The notes beneath the pieces were generated by a model. The model saw only the letters and a program-made list of their open reading frames with translations, was not told where the DNA came from and ran no database searches. Shown in pieces: positions 27,413 through 36,005 of a stretch of 52,420 nucleotides of DNA (position 1 is the first letter of the stretch; each line of letters begins with the position of its first letter). Made by a program: the position numbers and the translations under genes. The stretch is from Bacteroidota bacterium (GTDB lineage Bacteria > Bacteroidota > Bacteroidia > B-17B0 > Aurantibacillaceae), in the NCBI GenBank assembly GCA_029237825.1, contig JAQZBQ010000017.1, positions 1-52,420 of the forward strand, read 5' to 3'.

Positions 27413-27420
27413 TAACTTTG
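27413..27420 (+). promoter_or_regulatory. Candidate -7 box of the envelope operon
   Basis: TAACTTTG, an exact TAnnTTTG box, ends 13 bp before the ATG of the penicillin-binding protein gene, so the leader would be only a few bases. No clear -33 TTG is seen. Confidence 0.5.
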
Positions 27421-27433
27421 CCTTTCAAAATTT

Positions 27434-29692
27434 ATGGCCGCTAATAAGTATTCAGGGTTAATCAAATTGACATGGCTTTTATTATGGCTGCCATTTCTTC
27501 TATTATTTTTGATAATTGGCTCTATTGCATTGGAAATCTTTGTGGATTTACCGAGCGTCCAGGAACTTCAAAACCCTAAAAGTAATCTCGCCACAGTTAT
27601 TTACAGCAGCGACATGAAGACGCTTGGAAAATATTATGCCGAGAACCGGGTGAGTGTAAAATATTATGAACTGGACAAAGACCTCGTTAACGCGTTGATT
27701 GCAACTGAAGATGCGCGTTTTCATGACCACAGCGGTGTAGACCTGAGGGCATTAGGCCGGGCCGTTTTTGGAGCTGTTACCGGACGTTCAGGAAGCGGAG
27801 GGGGAAGTACATTATCTCAGCAGTTGGCAAAAATGATGTTCCCGCGGCAAAAGTTGAGCAAGCCTTCAATGATCCTACAAAAATTAAAGGAGTGGGTAAT
27901 TGCCGCGCGCTTAGAGAAGAATTATACAAAGGATGAGATTTTAGCCCTTTACCTAAATAAATTTGATTTTTTAAACCAGGCAGTGGGCGTAAAGTCGGCA
28001 GCACAAATCTACTTCAATCGTTCGCAGGATAGCCTGGAAATACAACAGGCAGCCATGTTAATCGGCATGGCAAAAAATCCGTCTTTGTTCAATCCAATTA
28101 AAAAAGCGGATACAACGCTTCATCGCCGCAACGTGGTTATGATGCAAATGGTTGTAAATGGATTTCTATCAAAAGAGAAATATGACAGTTTAAAACAATT
28201 GCCTTTAGGAATTATCTACCGCCCGGAAGATCACAACGATGGCCTGGCGCCTTATTTCAGAGAGTATTTAAGGGAATATTTTCTAAGAGACTGGTGCTCC
28301 AAACATATTAATCCTGAAACCAACAAGCCATATAATATATACCGCGACGGACTTAGAATTTTCACCACCATCGATTCCCGTATGCAGTTATACGCCGAAC
28401 AGGCTGTTAACGAACACATGACGGATCTTCAGAAATTATTTACAAAGGAGTGTAAAACAAAAAGAAATGCGCCTTTTGCCTGGAATGTGAATAAGGAACA
28501 AATTGAAAATATCATGTTGAGTTCCATGAAACGGAGCGATCGCTACCGTTCATTAAAAAATTCAGGTTTAACTTCTGACCAGGTATTAAACGAGTTTAAA
28601 AAACCGGTTTCCATGGCGGTGTACAGCTTACGTGGCGAAATTGATACCATCATGTCACCCTGGGACAGTATCCGTTATTATAAAAGTTACCTGCATACAG
28701 GATTTATGTCCATTGAACCATCCACCGGTTATGTGAAAGCTTGGGTGGGTGGGGTAAATCATCGCCATTTTAAGTTTGACCACGTGAAGGTTGGTCGCAG
28801 GCAGGTAGGTTCTACGTTTAAGCCTTTTGTTTATGCACTGGCCATACAGGAGGGTTATTCCCCGTGTTATCAGGTAGCAAATGTGAGGACCTGTATTGAA
28901 ACACCCGGGCAGCCGGCCTGGTGTCCGGATAATTCTGATGGCAATAAAGGCACAGGGAAAATGGTAACTCTGCGATACGCACTGGCTGGTTCCATTAATT
29001 ATGTTACCGCATGGGTAATGAAGCAATTCGGGCCAGATGCCGTAATTAACCTCGTTAGACGGTTAGGAATTACTGCGCCAATTGACGCTGTTCCTTCCAT
29101 CGCACTGGGTACACCAGATATTTCTGTTTTTGAAATGGTAGCAGCAAACGCCACTTTTGCAAATAAAGGAACGTACATTCAGCCTACATTTATTACGCGT
29201 ATTGAAGATAAAAACGGTAAGGTTCTGGAAGAGTTTTTTCCTGCTACAGATGAAGTTTTCAGTGAAGAAAAAGCCTATGCGATGATTCAACTCATGCGCG
29301 GAGTTGTAGATCGGGGAACGGGTTCCCGGTTAAGGTCGCGTTACAATTTGCGGAATGAAATTGCGGGTAAAACCGGAACAACGCAAAACAACGCGGACGG
29401 ATGGTTTATGGGATTAACGCCTGAACTTGTGGCGGGTTGTTGGGTTGGTGGCGAGGAACGAAGCATACATTTTAATTCAACTAATGAAGGTCAGGGAGCA
29501 AGTATGGCTTTACCAATATGGGGAAAGTTTTTTCAAAAAGTATATGCTGACCCTTCATTGAAAGTAAGTAAAAACGGATTTGAGAAGCCTGCTCACATGG
29601 GTGACATTGAATTGGATTGCAGTGTATATGATGCGCAAACTGAGAAAGATATTCCCATGGAAGATCTTGATTTTGACGATAACGATAAATAA
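27434..29692 (+). CDS. Class A penicillin-binding protein (PBP1A-type transglycosylase/transpeptidase)
   Basis: A 752-residue bifunctional peptidoglycan synthase. One N-terminal anchor helix (about 10-34) is followed by a GT51 glycosyltransferase domain with catalytic E92 in ATEDARFHDHSGVD and GGGSTLSQQLAKM. The transpeptidase domain has S460-T-F-K463 (nucleophile and lysine), the SxN motif in GSINYVTAW and the KTG triad in AGKTGTTQNNADGWF. It polymerises and cross-links glycan strands in the periplasm. It is the first gene of a ten-gene run; the acyltransferase starts 5 bp after its stop. Confidence 0.96.
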   Translation: MAANKYSGLIKLTWLLLWLPFLLLFLIIGSIALEIFVDLPSVQELQNPKSNLATVIYSSDMKTLGKYYAENRVSVKYYELDKDLVNALIATEDARFHDHSGVDLRALGRAVFGAVTGRSGSGGGSTLSQQLAKMMFPRQKLSKPSMILQKLKEWVIAARLEKNYTKDEILALYLNKFDFLNQAVGVKSAAQIYFNRSQDSLEIQQAAMLIGMAKNPSLFNPIKKADTTLHRRNVVMMQMVVNGFLSKEKYDSLKQLPLGIIYRPEDHNDGLAPYFREYLREYFLRDWCSKHINPETNKPYNIYRDGLRIFTTIDSRMQLYAEQAVNEHMTDLQKLFTKECKTKRNAPFAWNVNKEQIENIMLSSMKRSDRYRSLKNSGLTSDQVLNEFKKPVSMAVYSLRGEIDTIMSPWDSIRYYKSYLHTGFMSIEPSTGYVKAWVGGVNHRHFKFDHVKVGRRQVGSTFKPFVYALAIQEGYSPCYQVANVRTCIETPGQPAWCPDNSDGNKGTGKMVTLRYALAGSINYVTAWVMKQFGPDAVINLVRRLGITAPIDAVPSIALGTPDISVFEMVAANATFANKGTYIQPTFITRIEDKNGKVLEEFFPATDEVFSEEKAYAMIQLMRGVVDRGTGSRLRSRYNLRNEIAGKTGTTQNNADGWFMGLTPELVAGCWVGGEERSIHFNSTNEGQGASMALPIWGKFFQKVYADPSLKVSKNGFEKPAHMGDIELDCSVYDAQTEKDIPMEDLDFDDNDK

Positions 29693-29697
29693 AATAT

Positions 29698-30840
29698 ATG
29701 GAAAACCTCCAAACGAAGAATATATATTTTGCTAATCTCGATATGCTCCGCTTTATTGCTGCGTTTATGGTAGTAATTGCACATGCGTATGATGGCTGGT
29801 GTGGTTGGTGGGGTTATTTTGGGTTCATGACTGTAGATTCAGATCATAAAACACTTACAACCTTTGGAAATTATCTTCACCAAACCATTAAAAATGGCGG
29901 CTTTGGCGTGGAAGTCTTTTTTCTGATTAGCGGGTTTTTAATTACCTATATTTTATTGGTTGAAAAAGAAACAACAGGACGCATTGATATTAAGAAGTTT
30001 TTTATCCGCAGGGGATTTCGAATCTGGCCACTTTATTTTTTACTGATTGCCGTTGCTCCGTTTATTATTGAGTGGCTCCAAAAGCCCACGCCTAATTATA
30101 TGGCAAATATTTTTTTCTATAATAATTTTCATACAATGGTAACGGGTAACTGGGAGTATCCGTTCGCCCACTTCTGGTCAATATGTATTGAGGAGCATTT
30201 TTACCTTGTCTGGCCCTTTATCATAGCGTTTGTTCCAAACAAGCATTTATTAAATGTTTTTTGGAGCGTAATCATTATCAGCGCATTATCGCGTTACGGA
30301 TTTAATGCGGCTGGAAAAGGATTTTACTATACCTATCTCCATACGTTATCCAGGATGGATGTCTTGGCAATAGGGGCAATCGGAGCCTATATGCATTTTA
30401 ATAATGCTTTGAAATTTTCGATTCCAAAACTTGCCCGTATTGGGTTATATATTGTTTTTATCATTATATACGCGGATTCGGCTTATAACATGTACGAAAG
30501 TAATTTTTTAGCGACGCTTCGTAAATACTTTTATGTAGCTGTAATAGCGATAGGAATGTTGAATTTTCTGTTCAATCCGGATGCTCTCATTAAAATAAAA
30601 AATAAAAATTTTATCCACTACCTGGGCAAGATTTCGTACGGAATATACATGTACAGTAATATATTAATTGCGATTATCATTGATAAAATAATAATCCCGT
30701 ATAATCTTGTAAATATGTACATTTACTTTCTTTTAAATATTGGGTTAACGATAATCATTTCCATTATCAGTTACGAATTATTTGAAAAGCAATTCTTAAA
30801 ATTGAAAACAAGGTTTGAAGTTGTAAAAACAAATAGGTAA
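29698..30840 (+). CDS. Acyltransferase 3 (OafA/YrhL-like) membrane protein
   Basis: A 380-residue integral membrane O-acyltransferase with about ten helices. The N-terminal LDMLRFIAAFMVVIAHAYDGW holds the R/H pair conserved in the family, and GFGVEVFFLISGFLITYI and FAHFWSICIEEHFYLVWPF follow. Such enzymes carry acetyl or other acyl groups to sugars of peptidoglycan, lipopolysaccharide or exopolysaccharide. Its position 5 bp after a PBP gene and upstream of glycosyltransferases favours an envelope glycan. It lacks the SGNH domain of longer OafA proteins. Confidence 0.92.
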   Translation: MENLQTKNIYFANLDMLRFIAAFMVVIAHAYDGWCGWWGYFGFMTVDSDHKTLTTFGNYLHQTIKNGGFGVEVFFLISGFLITYILLVEKETTGRIDIKKFFIRRGFRIWPLYFLLIAVAPFIIEWLQKPTPNYMANIFFYNNFHTMVTGNWEYPFAHFWSICIEEHFYLVWPFIIAFVPNKHLLNVFWSVIIISALSRYGFNAAGKGFYYTYLHTLSRMDVLAIGAIGAYMHFNNALKFSIPKLARIGLYIVFIIIYADSAYNMYESNFLATLRKYFYVAVIAIGMLNFLFNPDALIKIKNKNFIHYLGKISYGIYMYSNILIAIIIDKIIIPYNLVNMYIYFLLNIGLTIIISIISYELFEKQFLKLKTRFEVVKTNR

Positions 30841-30843
30841 TTT

Positions 30844-31554
30844 ATGATCAATAAAGTTGTAAAAAATGTAGATGCAGCTCTTGAAGGCATCACCGATAAT
30901 ATGACCCTGTTGGTTGGTGGATTTGGGTTATGCGGAATCCCCGAAAATTGTATCGCAGGTTTGATAAAAAAAGGGGTAAAAGGACTTGTTTGCATCAGCA
31001 ACAATGCAGGCGTTGATGACTTTGGATTAGGGTTACTTTTACAAACGAAACAAATCAAAAAAATGATTGCTTCTTACGTTGGCGAAAATGCAGAGTTTGA
31101 GCGTCAAATGCTGAGCGGTGAATTGGAGGTGGAACTGGTACCGCAGGGCACTTTGGCAACTCGTTGTTTAATGGCAGGTTTGGGCATACCTTTTTTTCCT
31201 ACACCGGCCGGCGTTGGAACTGAGGTAGCAACCGGAAAGGAAGTTCGCACAATCACCTACAATGGAGAAACCAAAGATTACTTAATTGAAAACGCCTTTG
31301 AAGCAGATTATGCGATTGTGAAAGCGTGGAAAGGTGACACAGCTGGTAACCTGATTTTTAGGTCAACCGCGCGCAATTTTAATCAACCAATGGCAATGGC
31401 TGGAAAGATAACCATTGCTGAGGTAGAAGAATTGGTAGAAGTGGGCGAGTTAAATCCGGATCAAATTCATGTTCCAGGTATATATGTAAACCGGATTTTT
31501 AAAGGCGAGAAATACGAGAAACGAATCGAACAAAGAACAGTCATTAAAAAATAA
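30844..31554 (+). CDS. scoA: 3-oxoacid CoA-transferase, subunit A
   Basis: A 236-residue alpha subunit of succinyl-CoA:3-oxoacid CoA-transferase (SCOT), which moves CoA from succinyl-CoA to acetoacetate. Typical stretches are [44 protein letters not shown] and [16 protein letters not shown]. The length is normal. The beta subunit lies 526 bp downstream, separated by a lipoprotein gene. Starting 3 bp after the acyltransferase stop, it is part of the same run. Confidence 0.95.
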   Translation: MINKVVKNVDAALEGITDNMTLLVGGFGLCGIPENCIAGLIKKGVKGLVCISNNAGVDDFGLGLLLQTKQIKKMIASYVGENAEFERQMLSGELEVELVPQGTLATRCLMAGLGIPFFPTPAGVGTEVATGKEVRTITYNGETKDYLIENAFEADYAIVKAWKGDTAGNLIFRSTARNFNQPMAMAGKITIAEVEELVEVGELNPDQIHVPGIYVNRIFKGEKYEKRIEQRTVIKK

Positions 31555-31567
31555 TCAGAATTAATTT

Positions 31568-32080
31568 ATGAGAAAAGCAATTATTTTAGCAGCTATCGTA
31601 TTGATTGGATGCAATAAAGAAGAGCCTAAAAAAGAAGTAGTATTGGATCTGTCTGGTGAGCTGACGCAGGTAAATTTGCCTACTTTAATACAGGATCCAA
31701 ATAATGCAGGTAATTCCTATGCACAGGTTGACAGTATTGTTAAATACGGTTTTGGATATAAATTGCTATTGCCAGACTCATTAATTGGAAAATCGTTAAA
31801 AGTTATTCTAACTGCAAAGGTAAAAGAGACAGAGTCAATCACAGGAGAATTGGATGTTTCAGTTAATGAATCGAATATGGCCACGTTGTTTTGGGGTTTT
31901 ACTCAGGCTAAAAATTCAGTGAAAGCCCTGAATAATTGGACAAACCTTAAGGATTCAGTGATGATTCCTGCCGACAAGAATAATAAAAAGGGTTCCTCGC
32001 TTTTTGTTTTCAGTTCAAAACAGAATGGTAAAGGATTTTTCTGCGTAGATAACTTTAAAATTAAAATTATTCAGGAATAA
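31568..32080 (+). CDS. Small predicted lipoprotein with beta-sandwich, between the SCOT subunit genes
   Basis: A 170-residue protein with a lipoprotein signal (lipobox LIGC, Cys15) followed by acidic and lysine-rich residues. No family was recognised. The mature part is predicted to be mostly beta, with NNWTNLKDSVMIP and FCVDNFKIKII. This pattern (W..L....P, then VD(D/N)xKxxI) resembles carbohydrate-binding jelly rolls of the CBM4/9 type. It also resembles the C-terminal extension of the GT-C-like protein at 36006. It starts 13 bp after scoA and its stop overlaps the scoB ATG by one base (TAATG), so it is cotranscribed with both. Confidence 0.75.
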   Translation: MRKAIILAAIVLIGCNKEEPKKEVVLDLSGELTQVNLPTLIQDPNNAGNSYAQVDSIVKYGFGYKLLLPDSLIGKSLKVILTAKVKETESITGELDVSVNESNMATLFWGFTQAKNSVKALNNWTNLKDSVMIPADKNNKKGSSLFVFSSKQNGKGFFCVDNFKIKIIQE

Positions 32081-32736
32081 TGTTAGATAAAAACGGAATA
32101 GCAAAACGTATAGCGAGGGAAGTTCAGGATGGCATGTATGTAAATCTTGGTATTGGAATTCCTACACTTGTAGCAAATTACATTCCTGAAGGAATTAATG
32201 TTGTTCTTCAATCTGAGAACGGGATACTTGGGATGGGACCTTTCCCTTTTGAAGGGGAAGAAGACGCGGATTTAATTAATGCAGGAAAGCAAACGGTTAC
32301 ATTATTGCCGGGCTCGTCCATATTTGATTCTTCTATTAGCTTTGGCATGATCAGGGCGCAGCGCGTGAACCTGACTATTTTGGGCGCTATGGAAGTAAGT
32401 GAAAATGGTGATATAGCGAATTGGAAAATACCTGGGAAAATGGTAAAGGGCATGGGTGGTGCGATGGATTTGGTTGCCAGTGCAAAGAATATTATTGTGG
32501 CTATGCAACAAGTGAATAAGGCAGGCGAATCAAAATTACTTTCGAAATGTGATTTACCATTAACGGGAGTTAAATGCGTGAAAAAAATTGTTACTGAACT
32601 GGGTGTTTATTCAGTGTTAGCAGAAGGAGGCTTTAAATTGTTAGAACGTGCTCCGGGAGTTAGTGTTGAACAAATAAAAAATGCTACTGCGGGGAAATTG
32701 ATAATTGAAGGTGAAGTTCCTGAGATGGTTATTTAA
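32080..32736 (+). CDS. scoB: 3-oxoacid CoA-transferase, subunit B
   Basis: A 218-residue beta subunit of SCOT. The catalytic glutamate that forms the enzyme-CoA thioester is E46 in SENGILGMGP. Also visible are NLGIGIPTLVANY, LPGSSIFDSSISFGM and GGAMDLVASAKNII. It pairs with the alpha subunit at 30844. Translation is coupled to the upstream lipoprotein by a TAATG overlap, and the next gene starts 2 bp after the stop. Confidence 0.95.
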   Translation: MLDKNGIAKRIAREVQDGMYVNLGIGIPTLVANYIPEGINVVLQSENGILGMGPFPFEGEEDADLINAGKQTVTLLPGSSIFDSSISFGMIRAQRVNLTILGAMEVSENGDIANWKIPGKMVKGMGGAMDLVASAKNIIVAMQQVNKAGESKLLSKCDLPLTGVKCVKKIVTELGVYSVLAEGGFKLLERAPGVSVEQIKNATAGKLIIEGEVPEMVI

Positions 32737-32738
32737 CT

Positions 32739-34142
32739 ATGCAATTAGATTTTCACAATATTTCTTTTTCAAAAATTCTTTTTGCCAGGATGAAAAAACC
32801 GAGTGTATTGGTATTTTTTATCTTTTTTATTTTTACCCTCTTCACTTACAAATTTTGGATTAATTGGTTAGAATTCGGTCCATTTGTTAACGATGTCGAT
32901 CAGTATTATTCCTATCTCGTCGCTCAATTTATTCATCACGACTTTAATTTTCAATTTAATCATTTTTATTGGCTCACTCCAACTGAAATTGGGACCGTAG
33001 TTCCTAAGGTTACCATGGGAATGGCTTTTATGTATGCTCCTTTTTTTTTGATTGCAAATAATATTGCTTATAACCACGGATACGACGATTTAGGATATAG
33101 TGCACCTTATATGTGGAGTGTTCATTTCGGGGTGATACTTTATGTATTAATTGGATTATGGTTTTGTCGGAAATCACTCTTAATGTTTTTCAATGAATGG
33201 GTTACCACATTTACCTTACTTATTGTTTTATTTGGAACTAATTTGTTTTATTACACTTATAAGGAAGGAGCAATGGTTCACGGAACTTTATTTTGCCTTA
33301 TCTCAATTTTTATATTTCAAGTACTAAAATGGCAATTTACTAAGCAGGTTAAGCATGTATATTTTTTTTCTTTTTTTGCTGGATTAATCACGCTTATCCG
33401 TCCAACTGAAATTCTAATCTTAATTTTTCCAATATTCTTATTTGTCACCACGGCTCATGATTTTAAAATTAAGTTGTTGGAAATTATAAAGCTAAAGTGG
33501 AAGCTGGGGATCGCGATATTTTGTTTTTTACTTCCCATAATTCCACAGCTTCTTTTTTGGAAAGAGCATACCGGCCATTACCTTTTCTTCTCTTATGGTT
33601 CACAGGAAGGGTTTTTTTTCGGTGATCCCAAGTTTTATGATGTATTATTTAGCTGGCGGAAGGGTTGGCTTCTTTATACACCAGTAATGGTATTTTCACT
33701 TATCGGGCTTGGAATTATGTGGTTCAATTACAGAAAGCTTGCTTTGCCAATAGTAATTTATTTCATTTTGAGCCTTTATTTGATTTCAAGTTGGTGGGAT
33801 TGGGGTTATGGAGGGTCTTTTGGTATGAGGGCATTGGTACAATCGTATGCATTTTTAGCTTTTCCTCTTGCATATTTTTTGAAATGGATTGCTCAAGTAT
33901 TTAAGGCAATGATAGGAAAGATAATTATGGTATCATGTATTACTCCTATTTTTGGATTTTTAATTTATTTAAACATGTATCAAACATATCAAATGAATTG
34001 TAGTTTACTTCACTGGGATTCAATGACTAAAGAGGCATATCAGTACACTTTCTTAACTACGGATGTAAATCGGGTTTACCTGGAAACACTTTTTAAACAT
34101 CCTAATTACGAAGAGATGCGGAAAGGAAACAGGGATGAGTAA
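32739..34142 (+). CDS. Polytopic membrane protein, GT-C glycosyltransferase-like
   Basis: A 467-residue membrane protein with about ten helices. The first periplasmic loop has NDVDQYYSY, where GT-C enzymes keep a catalytic aspartate. The motifs IRPTEI, LFSWRKGWLLYTPVM and SWWDWGYGGSFGMRAL recur in the protein at 36006, so the two are paralogs. It probably moves a sugar from a polyprenyl-phosphate carrier to an acceptor outside the membrane. A start at 32790 is possible, but 2-bp spacing to scoB favours 32739. The GT2 gene overlaps its end by 8 bp. Confidence 0.72.
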   Translation: MQLDFHNISFSKILFARMKKPSVLVFFIFFIFTLFTYKFWINWLEFGPFVNDVDQYYSYLVAQFIHHDFNFQFNHFYWLTPTEIGTVVPKVTMGMAFMYAPFFLIANNIAYNHGYDDLGYSAPYMWSVHFGVILYVLIGLWFCRKSLLMFFNEWVTTFTLLIVLFGTNLFYYTYKEGAMVHGTLFCLISIFIFQVLKWQFTKQVKHVYFFSFFAGLITLIRPTEILILIFPIFLFVTTAHDFKIKLLEIIKLKWKLGIAIFCFLLPIIPQLLFWKEHTGHYLFFSYGSQEGFFFGDPKFYDVLFSWRKGWLLYTPVMVFSLIGLGIMWFNYRKLALPIVIYFILSLYLISSWWDWGYGGSFGMRALVQSYAFLAFPLAYFLKWIAQVFKAMIGKIIMVSCITPIFGFLIYLNMYQTYQMNCSLLHWDSMTKEAYQYTFLTTDVNRVYLETLFKHPNYEEMRKGNRDE

Positions 34143-34875
34143 TGTTGTTAAAGTTGCCGTAATAATTCCATGCTTTAACGAAGAACAAAATGTGTTGAAG
34201 CTGTATCACGAGATCAAAAGTATTGTCCTAACATCAGATATTCAATTATGTCCAATATTTATTAATGATTGTTCGACAGATAAAACAATTGACGTTTTAA
34301 TCTCCAATAACATTCCTTACATTAATTTACCTGTAAATCTTGGAATAGGTGGAGCAGTGCAAACCGGGTATAAATACGCATGTCGTAATGGGTTTGATGT
34401 TGCTGTTCAAATGGATGGAGATGGTCAGCACCCTCCTTGCCAGCTAGAAAAAATTCTTTCGCCAATACTACAAGGAAAATGTGATGTGTCGATCGGATCT
34501 CGGTATATTACCAGAGAAGGATTTCAGTCATCTCTGGCAAGAAGGGTTGGAATTAATTATTTTAAATGGCTAAATAATTTATTGGTTAGTGTTATTGTTC
34601 ATGATAGTACCTCGGGTTATCGGGCACTAAATGCAAAAGCGCTTGAGGTAGTTGCTCATTACTATCCGGATGAATATCCAGAGCCCGAGGCAATTATTTT
34701 ATATTCATTGAACGGTTTGAAGATTTCAGAAGTGCCAGTTGTTATGCGGGAACGCGAAAATGGCCAGTCATCGATTAGATCATATAAAACTGTGTATTAT
34801 ATGTTTAAAGTCAGCTTGGGAATATTGTTTTTGTTTATCAGATTAAAATTTAATGGAAAACGTAATACCTTATAG
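34135..34875 (+). CDS. GT2 glycosyltransferase, polyprenol-phosphate type
   Basis: A 246-residue GT-A enzyme. It opens VAVIIPCFNEEQNV, contains a DGDGQHPP donor site (DxD) and GSRYITREGF, and STSGYRALNAKAL is like dolichol-phosphate-mannose synthase or GtrB. A hydrophobic C-terminal helix (about 220-240) would place it at the membrane. It likely loads a hexose on a lipid carrier on the cytoplasmic face for the GT-C proteins next to it. It overlaps both neighbours (8 and 23 bp), so expression is tightly coupled. Confidence 0.92.
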   Translation: MSNVVKVAVIIPCFNEEQNVLKLYHEIKSIVLTSDIQLCPIFINDCSTDKTIDVLISNNIPYINLPVNLGIGGAVQTGYKYACRNGFDVAVQMDGDGQHPPCQLEKILSPILQGKCDVSIGSRYITREGFQSSLARRVGINYFKWLNNLLVSVIVHDSTSGYRALNAKALEVVAHYYPDEYPEPEAIILYSLNGLKISEVPVVMRERENGQSSIRSYKTVYYMFKVSLGILFLFIRLKFNGKRNTL

Positions 34876-35224
34876 ATTGCAAATTATAGCTATTTTGATA
34901 GCGTTAATTTTTATGTTTTTTGTATTCAGGCTAATAACTAAAGGCCGTTTACGTGAAGAATATTCTTTTATTTGGATTATCTGTACCGTATTGTTGTTGC
35001 TATTTTCTTTTTGGAGAAATGGGCTCGATGTCATCGCGAAAATTTTGGGCGTTTATTATGCGCCTTCCCTAATTTTCATGGCTGCTATTTTTGCAATTGT
35101 TTTATTTTTAGTTCATTTATCAGTAGTAAATTCAAAACAGCATAAACAAATTAGAGAGTTGGCCCAGGAGCTTGCTTTACTTCGAAAGAAGATTGAAGCG
35201 GATGGTGCTAATATTGGAAAATGA
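34853..35224 (+). CDS. DUF2304 small membrane protein
   Basis: A 123-residue protein with three helices (about 6-25, 38-58, 70-92) and a basic, coiled C-terminal tail (LAQELALLRKKIE). DUF2304 genes are nearly always next to a DPM1-like GT2, as here (23-bp overlap). The usual reading is that it is a membrane partner or lipid-carrier flipping/anchoring subunit; the function is not proven. Confidence 0.87.
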   Translation: MENVIPYRLQIIAILIALIFMFFVFRLITKGRLREEYSFIWIICTVLLLLFSFWRNGLDVIAKILGVYYAPSLIFMAAIFAIVLFLVHLSVVNSKQHKQIRELAQELALLRKKIEADGANIGK

Positions 35225-35276
35225 CCCAAAGTTATCTATTCCTTAACGAAAAAAATTACCTTTAAAATCTATTTTT

Positions 35277-35999
35277 ATGAGCCAAAAACTTTCCATTTTA
35301 ATACCAGCCTATAATGAGGCACGGACGATTCATCAGATTTTGAATAAAGTTTTGGCCGTGAAATTAATAGGTGGTCTTACAAAAGAAATTGTAATTGTAA
35401 ATGATTGCTCTAAAGATGAAACACAGAACGTAATTATAGAATATTTTAATGAACATCCGGAAATTGAAACCATTTTATTTGAACAGCCCCATAATCAGGG
35501 CAAGGGTGCCGCTATTCGAAAAGCTATAGAATTGGCGACGGGGGACTTTTTAATTGTTCAGGACGCCGACCTGGAATATGATCCTGAAGAATACAATTTA
35601 TTGTTAAAGCCTATTTTAAATAATGTAGCGGATGTAGTGTATGGTTCGCGATTTATTGGAGGAAAACCCCATCGCATATTATTTTTCTGGCACTCCATAG
35701 GAAATAAATGGTTAACACTTCTTTCTAATATGTTTACAAATCTGAACTTGACCGATATGGAAACATGTTACAAATTGTTCCGGGCAGATATTATCAAAGG
35801 AATCCAATTAAATGAAAATCGATTCGGGTTTGAGCCAGAAGTCACTGCAAAAATTTCCCGCATAAAGAATCTGAGGTTGTATGAGATAGGAATCTCGTAT
35901 TATGGAAGGACATATGAGGACGGAAAAAAAATCGGGGCTAAAGATGGTTTTCGGGCAATTTACTGTATTTTGAAATACGGGTTGTTCAAGGCAAAATAA
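35277..35999 (+). CDS. GT2 glycosyltransferase, dolichol-phosphate mannosyltransferase-like
   Basis: A 240-residue GT-A enzyme of the DPM1/DPMS group: [35 protein letters not shown], the donor site [18 protein letters not shown] and METCYKLFR. It is shorter in hydrophobic segments than the GT2 at 34135 and probably peripheral. Two polyprenol-phosphate enzymes in one operon suggest two different sugars or donors. A -7-like TACCTTTA (35257-35264) in the 52-bp gap could give an internal promoter. The next gene starts 6 bp on. Confidence 0.93.
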   Translation: MSQKLSILIPAYNEARTIHQILNKVLAVKLIGGLTKEIVIVNDCSKDETQNVIIEYFNEHPEIETILFEQPHNQGKGAAIRKAIELATGDFLIVQDADLEYDPEEYNLLLKPILNNVADVVYGSRFIGGKPHRILFFWHSIGNKWLTLLSNMFTNLNLTDMETCYKLFRADIIKGIQLNENRFGFEPEVTAKISRIKNLRLYEIGISYYGRTYEDGKKIGAKDGFRAIYCILKYGLFKAK

Positions 36000-36005
36000 A
36001 AAAGG

